64,000 nucleotides of DNA from assembly GCF_002217985.1 (NCBI RefSeq), contig NZ_BCMI01000005.1, positions 1 through 64,000 of the forward strand, read 5' to 3'. This document shows, one piece after another, positions 60,515 through 64,000 of this stretch. Source of the stretch: Secundilactobacillus pentosiphilus. GTDB taxonomy: Bacteria > Bacillota > Bacilli > Lactobacillales > Lactobacillaceae. Under the pieces are notes generated by a model, which saw only the letters and a list, made by a program, of their open reading frames with translations, did no database searches and was not told where the DNA came from. Numbering within the stretch: the first letter of the stretch is position 1; each line of letters begins with the position of its first letter. The translations under genes were made by a program, and so were the position numbers.

Positions 60515-61324
60515 ATGACTAAGAAAGCAGATGAGGCTAAAGCAGATTACCTGGCAGGAAAGTCGTATAAGGAAATTGCAACACAATATGGCGTATCCGA
60601 AGGAACTGTTAGAGCTTGGAAATCACGCTATAAGTGGGATGGCTCTGCGCCGCATAAAAAAAGTGCAACAAAAAGTGCAACGCAACACAAAAACGTTGCA
60701 ACAAAAACGCAACACGTTGCAGTGCAACAGTTAGCTGATAATCATGAGCTGACTGAAAAGCAAAAGCTCTTCTGCTTGTACTATTTGCAACGTTTTAACG
60801 CTACCTGGGCATATCAAAAAGCCTATGAGTGCAACTACAACACAGCACACACTAACGGTCCTGCATTACTTGCAAATACTGGCATAAAAGAGGCACTCTC
60901 CAAACTACGAAAAGAGCAGCAGCAAGACCTCTACATCAACGCCAACGACATCTTGAAAGAGTATATCAAGCAGGCAACGGCTTCTCTTGGTGACGTGCTG
61001 AATTACGACAGCTACGAAGAAGTTGTGACTGATAAAGACGGCAAGCCAATGTTCGACCAGGATAATAAGCTGGAACGTTATCACCGGGTGGATATCCATT
61101 TAAGGCCAGCGGATGAAGTTGACTGGTCATTGATTGAAGACGTGCATGTTGGACGTGATGGTTTAGTGGTTAAGCTATACGACAAGCAAAAGGCCATGAA
61201 GGAATTGCTGGATCGTTTGCCTGAACCACAGACAACAGATGATACTGACGATGCATTCCTGAATGCCATTGTAAAAGCTAATAAGACAAAGGATGAGGAC
61301 GAAGATGAAGACACAACAGTTTAA
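60515..61324 (+). CDS. terS: Terminase small subunit
   Basis: 269 residues. N-terminal helix-turn-helix (SYKEIATQYGVSEGTVRAWKSRY), a Thr/Gln-rich linker (~49-72), then the terminase_2 core (LTEKQKLFCLYYLQRFNATWAYQKA). It recognises the packaging site and brings the large subunit. The linker is encoded by a dense set of GCAAC repeats. It overlaps terL by 20 bases. Confidence 0.9.
   Translation: MTKKADEAKADYLAGKSYKEIATQYGVSEGTVRAWKSRYKWDGSAPHKKSATKSATQHKNVATKTQHVAVQQLADNHELTEKQKLFCLYYLQRFNATWAYQKAYECNYNTAHTNGPALLANTGIKEALSKLRKEQQQDLYINANDILKEYIKQATASLGDVLNYDSYEEVVTDKDGKPMFDQDNKLERYHRVDIHLRPADEVDWSLIEDVHVGRDGLVVKLYDKQKAMKELLDRLPEPQTTDDTDDAFLNAIVKANKTKDEDEDEDTTV
60665..60728. repeat. Cluster of GCAAC/GTTGC pentamers in terS
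   Basis: GCAAC at 60665, 60677, 60682, 60698, 60709 and 60724, and its complement GTTGC at 60695 and 60716: eight copies in 64 bases. Packaging initiation sites of headful phages often lie inside terS, so this is a candidate pac site. Confidence 0.5.
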
Positions 61325-62630
61325 TTTTGTCCCGTTCTCAAATAAACAGCTAAAAGTCTTATCTTGGTGGATAGATCCGCGATTGTTTAAAGCCAAGGTC
61401 TTTAAGAACGCTGCGCAAACTCATCCACAGTGGTTCAACCGAGAAGACTATGAAGCCATCATCTGTGACGGTTCTATTCGTGCCGGCAAGACCATGACCA
61501 TGAGTATGAGTTACGTTGAATGGGCTATGACTAACTATGATGTACAGCAATTTGGCATAGCTGGCAAAACCATTGGTTCACTACGCCGTAACGTTATAAG
61601 GCCGTTAAAAGTAATGCTTGAAGGACGGAGCTTTAAAGTGATTGACCGTCGTGCCGAGAACATGCTAGAGATTCGCCGTGGTAGTAAAGTGAATTATTTC
61701 TTCCTGTTTGGTGGTAAAGATGAAAGCTCGCAAGACTTGGTTCAAGGGATTACTTTAGCTGGCTTTTTCTTTGATGAAGTAGCCTTGATGCCAGAGTCAT
61801 TTGTCAATCAAGCGACTGGACGTGTTTCCGTAGCCGGTGGGAAGCTTTGGTTCAACTGCAACCCAGATGGACCATATCACTGGTTCAAGCTTGAATGGCT
61901 GGATAATTTAGCTAAACACAAGGCGTTACATATTCACTTCATGATGGATGACAACCCAGCCTTAGCTGAATCAGTTAAAGACCGTTATAAGCGCAGCTAT
62001 TCAGGCGTGTTCTATATGCGCTATATCGAAGGTAAATGGGTGCTGTCGGAAGGCATTATCTATGACAACTTCGATAAAGACAACATGGTGGTCCAACCCC
62101 CGCCTGAATCGCAAATAACTAAATACTATGTATCGTGTGACTACGGTACTTTAAACCCTACGGTATTTCTGCTGTGGGGTTTTTCTAATGGCACTTGGTA
62201 TTGCCTGAAAGAGTATTACTACTCAGGGCGGACGCATAACCGCCAGAAAACGGATGAACAGTATGCGGATGATTTAGACAAGTTTCTAGGAACCTTGCAT
62301 CCAACCATCATCATTGACCCGTCTGCAGCTTCGTTCATTGCTCTGCTCAGACGGCGTAGTTATCACGTTATCAAAGCTAACAATGATGTGCTGGATGGGA
62401 TTCGCGAGACACAGGTTGCCATGAACACCGGCAAGATTAAATTCACCCCAGAACTGAAGAATCTATTTAAAGAGCTAGCCAGTTATATCTGGGATGAAAA
62501 AGCTGAAGAACGTGGTGAAGACAAACCAGTTAAAGAACATGACCACGCGTGTGATGCCATGCGGTACTTCGTTTACAAGATTGTCCGCAAGGTTCAGCAC
62601 GCTGGTGCTCAGATTTACAAAGACTTTTAG
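61305..62630 (+). CDS. terL: Terminase large subunit, PBSX type
   Basis: 441 residues from ATG 61305 (the ATG at 61293 abuts its SD). ATPase half with Walker A SIRAGKT (~59-65) and Walker B FFFDEVAL (~153-160), a coupling region, then a nuclease half with acidic residues (SCDYGT, DPSAAS, DHACDAMRY). It pumps and cuts DNA into the prohead. Confidence 0.95.
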   Translation: MKTQQFNFVPFSNKQLKVLSWWIDPRLFKAKVFKNAAQTHPQWFNREDYEAIICDGSIRAGKTMTMSMSYVEWAMTNYDVQQFGIAGKTIGSLRRNVIRPLKVMLEGRSFKVIDRRAENMLEIRRGSKVNYFFLFGGKDESSQDLVQGITLAGFFFDEVALMPESFVNQATGRVSVAGGKLWFNCNPDGPYHWFKLEWLDNLAKHKALHIHFMMDDNPALAESVKDRYKRSYSGVFYMRYIEGKWVLSEGIIYDNFDKDNMVVQPPPESQITKYYVSCDYGTLNPTVFLLWGFSNGTWYCLKEYYYSGRTHNRQKTDEQYADDLDKFLGTLHPTIIIDPSAASFIALLRRRSYHVIKANNDVLDGIRETQVAMNTGKIKFTPELKNLFKELASYIWDEKAEERGEDKPVKEHDHACDAMRYFVYKIVRKVQHAGAQIYKDF

Positions 62631-62641
62631 GAGGTGTGAAG

Positions 62642-64000
62642 TTGATTAAGCAAATTAAGCGGCGTAATAACCAGGACTTACTAATCAGTGGTCAGCGGTT
62701 AGCTAACCTTGGCCGTTTCGGTGATGCAATTGATTTAGGCGATGATATCCAAATCAACGACAGTGATGTCTTTACTTATCCGGCAGAGATGAACCTGCTG
62801 GAGCATTTGGAAGACGTCAATACGATGATCAACTACCACCGTGATTTCTTAGTTGGTGCCTACAAGATGAAACGGGACTACTACAAAGGCCGGCATGAAC
62901 GGATCATTCGGCAGAAAGGTAAGTCACTAGGCAAACCTGATAATCGAATCATCGTCAATTACCCCAAAAAGCTCATTAACACGTTCAACGGCTTCTTTAG
63001 CGGTGATCCAGTTCAGGTTAGCTACGAGGAAAACGGCAACCCCAATGAAACCATCAATAAGCAGATTCAGGACTTCCTGAAACGCAATGATTATGATGAC
63101 GTGTTCAGTGAAGCTTCTAAGATGGCGGATATCTATGGCCGGTCGTATCTGTATTGCTATATGGATGATCAGCCCACGCCTCAGCTTCATATGACAGTCA
63201 CCAGTCCCATTGATACGTTTGCAATCTATGACGACACTGTTGAACACAATCAGATTGCTGCAGTGCGCTATACGTACCGCAATGCCCAGATGAAAGCAAC
63301 GGTGATCACCGACAAAGGTGATTATCAAATCAGTAATACGAGTGAAGACGGGACTGCTGCTAAGACTCACATTACTAACCTGGGTGATGATGACTTACCA
63401 CTTGATACCCACCCGTTGCCAATCTGCCCAGTGATTGAGTTCGAAGAGAATGAAGAACGTTTAGGCTTGCTTGATGATGTGGTCAACATCATTGATTCGA
63501 TTGACCGGTCTATGTCGGAAAAGATGAATGACGTGGATTACTTCGGTGATGCTTATCTAGCAATCACGGGCGTTAAGCTGACAGACAAGCAGAAAGAGGA
63601 GATTAAGGACAGCAAGCTCTTTAATCTCTACCCCAGCGAAGATGAGATGGATAGCAATATCCAGCCTACAGTTGAGTTTCTGAACAAACTTTCAAATGAC
63701 GAAACTCAGGAACATTACTTAGACCGGGCTGTCGATATGCTGTATCAAATCACTCAGGTAGTTAATCTTAGTGATTCCACCTTTGGGATGAGTGCCGATG
63801 CTGCTTCTGGTGTTGCATTAATTAACAAGTACCAGGCGATGCAGGCCATGGCGAAAACTAAATCACGGAAGATGTCGAAGATGCTGAGGAAACTCTTTAG
63901 CATCTTTTTTGATGTTGCCAACATTGATGGCGATATTACCAACCTGACATTCACGTATCAGCAGGCCGTACCGCATAACGACAGTGAGGAAGCTACTACG
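62642..64000 (+). CDS. Portal protein (SPP1 gp6-like), partial
   Basis: The frame opens with TTG 62642 after AGGAGGTG and stays open to the window end (453 codons seen; 3' end missing). The sequence follows the SPP1 portal family: INYHRDFLVGAYKMKRDYYKG region, NRIIVNYPKKLINTFNGFFSG, MADIYGRSYLY and ERLGLLDDVVNIIDSIDRSMS. It forms the dodecameric ring through which DNA enters the head. It follows terL directly, as expected. Confidence 0.92.
   Translation, partial: MIKQIKRRNNQDLLISGQRLANLGRFGDAIDLGDDIQINDSDVFTYPAEMNLLEHLEDVNTMINYHRDFLVGAYKMKRDYYKGRHERIIRQKGKSLGKPDNRIIVNYPKKLINTFNGFFSGDPVQVSYEENGNPNETINKQIQDFLKRNDYDDVFSEASKMADIYGRSYLYCYMDDQPTPQLHMTVTSPIDTFAIYDDTVEHNQIAAVRYTYRNAQMKATVITDKGDYQISNTSEDGTAAKTHITNLGDDDLPLDTHPLPICPVIEFEENEERLGLLDDVVNIIDSIDRSMSEKMNDVDYFGDAYLAITGVKLTDKQKEEIKDSKLFNLYPSEDEMDSNIQPTVEFLNKLSNDETQEHYLDRAVDMLYQITQVVNLSDSTFGMSADAASGVALINKYQAMQAMAKTKSRKMSKMLRKLFSIFFDVANIDGDITNLTFTYQQAVPHNDSEEATT

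Overview
The window looks like the chromosome of a lactic acid bacterium of the Lactobacillaceae. The order gmk-rpoZ-coaBC-priA-fmt-rsmB-stp-prkC-rsgA-rpe-thiN, rpmB facing away, then asp23-fakA, is the classic Firmicutes order, and the phage proteins (LLH-type holin, GH25 lysin with DUF5776-like tail, HNHc nuclease, YopX) are of lactobacillus type. The genus cannot be fixed from the sequence alone.

There are three blocks. (1) 1-20.8 kb is the right end of a first prophage, read left to right: major tail protein with a frameshifted FN3 extension, tail assembly chaperone pair with a canonical slippery heptamer, a 1990-residue tape measure carrying two wall-cutting domains, Dit, Tal, a TagC/P68-like adsorption protein, a BppU-SGNH baseplate protein, small membrane proteins, holin and endolysin. 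Behind the lysin terminator lies a five-gene cassette plus one opposing gene, which look like lysogenic cargo. (2) 21.0-36.3 kb is host core: nucleotide and CoA metabolism, replication restart, initiator formylation, rRNA methylation, the Stp/PrkC cell-wall signalling pair, ribosome GTPase, pentose phosphate and thiamine enzymes, L28, Asp23 and fatty acid kinase. (3) 36.3-64.0 kb is the left end of a second prophage inserted just after fakA: repeats and integrase, a lysogeny operon (cI, immA and five exported or unknown genes), an operator region with cro, small early regulators, a recombination module (zinc-hook ATPase, RecT-like protein, MBL hydrolase), replication genes, an accessory region with a second tyrosine recombinase behind a methyltransferase-like gene, many small ORFs, an ArpU-like late regulator, a 1-kb non-coding stretch with tRNAs, then terminase and the start of the portal gene, which runs off the window.

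Both prophages point the same way, so the essential gmk-fakA segment sits between them. The most notable observations are the coupled methyltransferase-like/second recombinase pair, the five-gene lysogeny cargo, two translational frameshifts in the tail genes, a small membrane peptide with a convergent antisense promoter (type I toxin-antitoxin layout), the tRNA and structured-RNA stretch, a dense cluster of short repeats inside terS that could be a packaging site, and a CoaBC that lacks the usual active-site cysteine.
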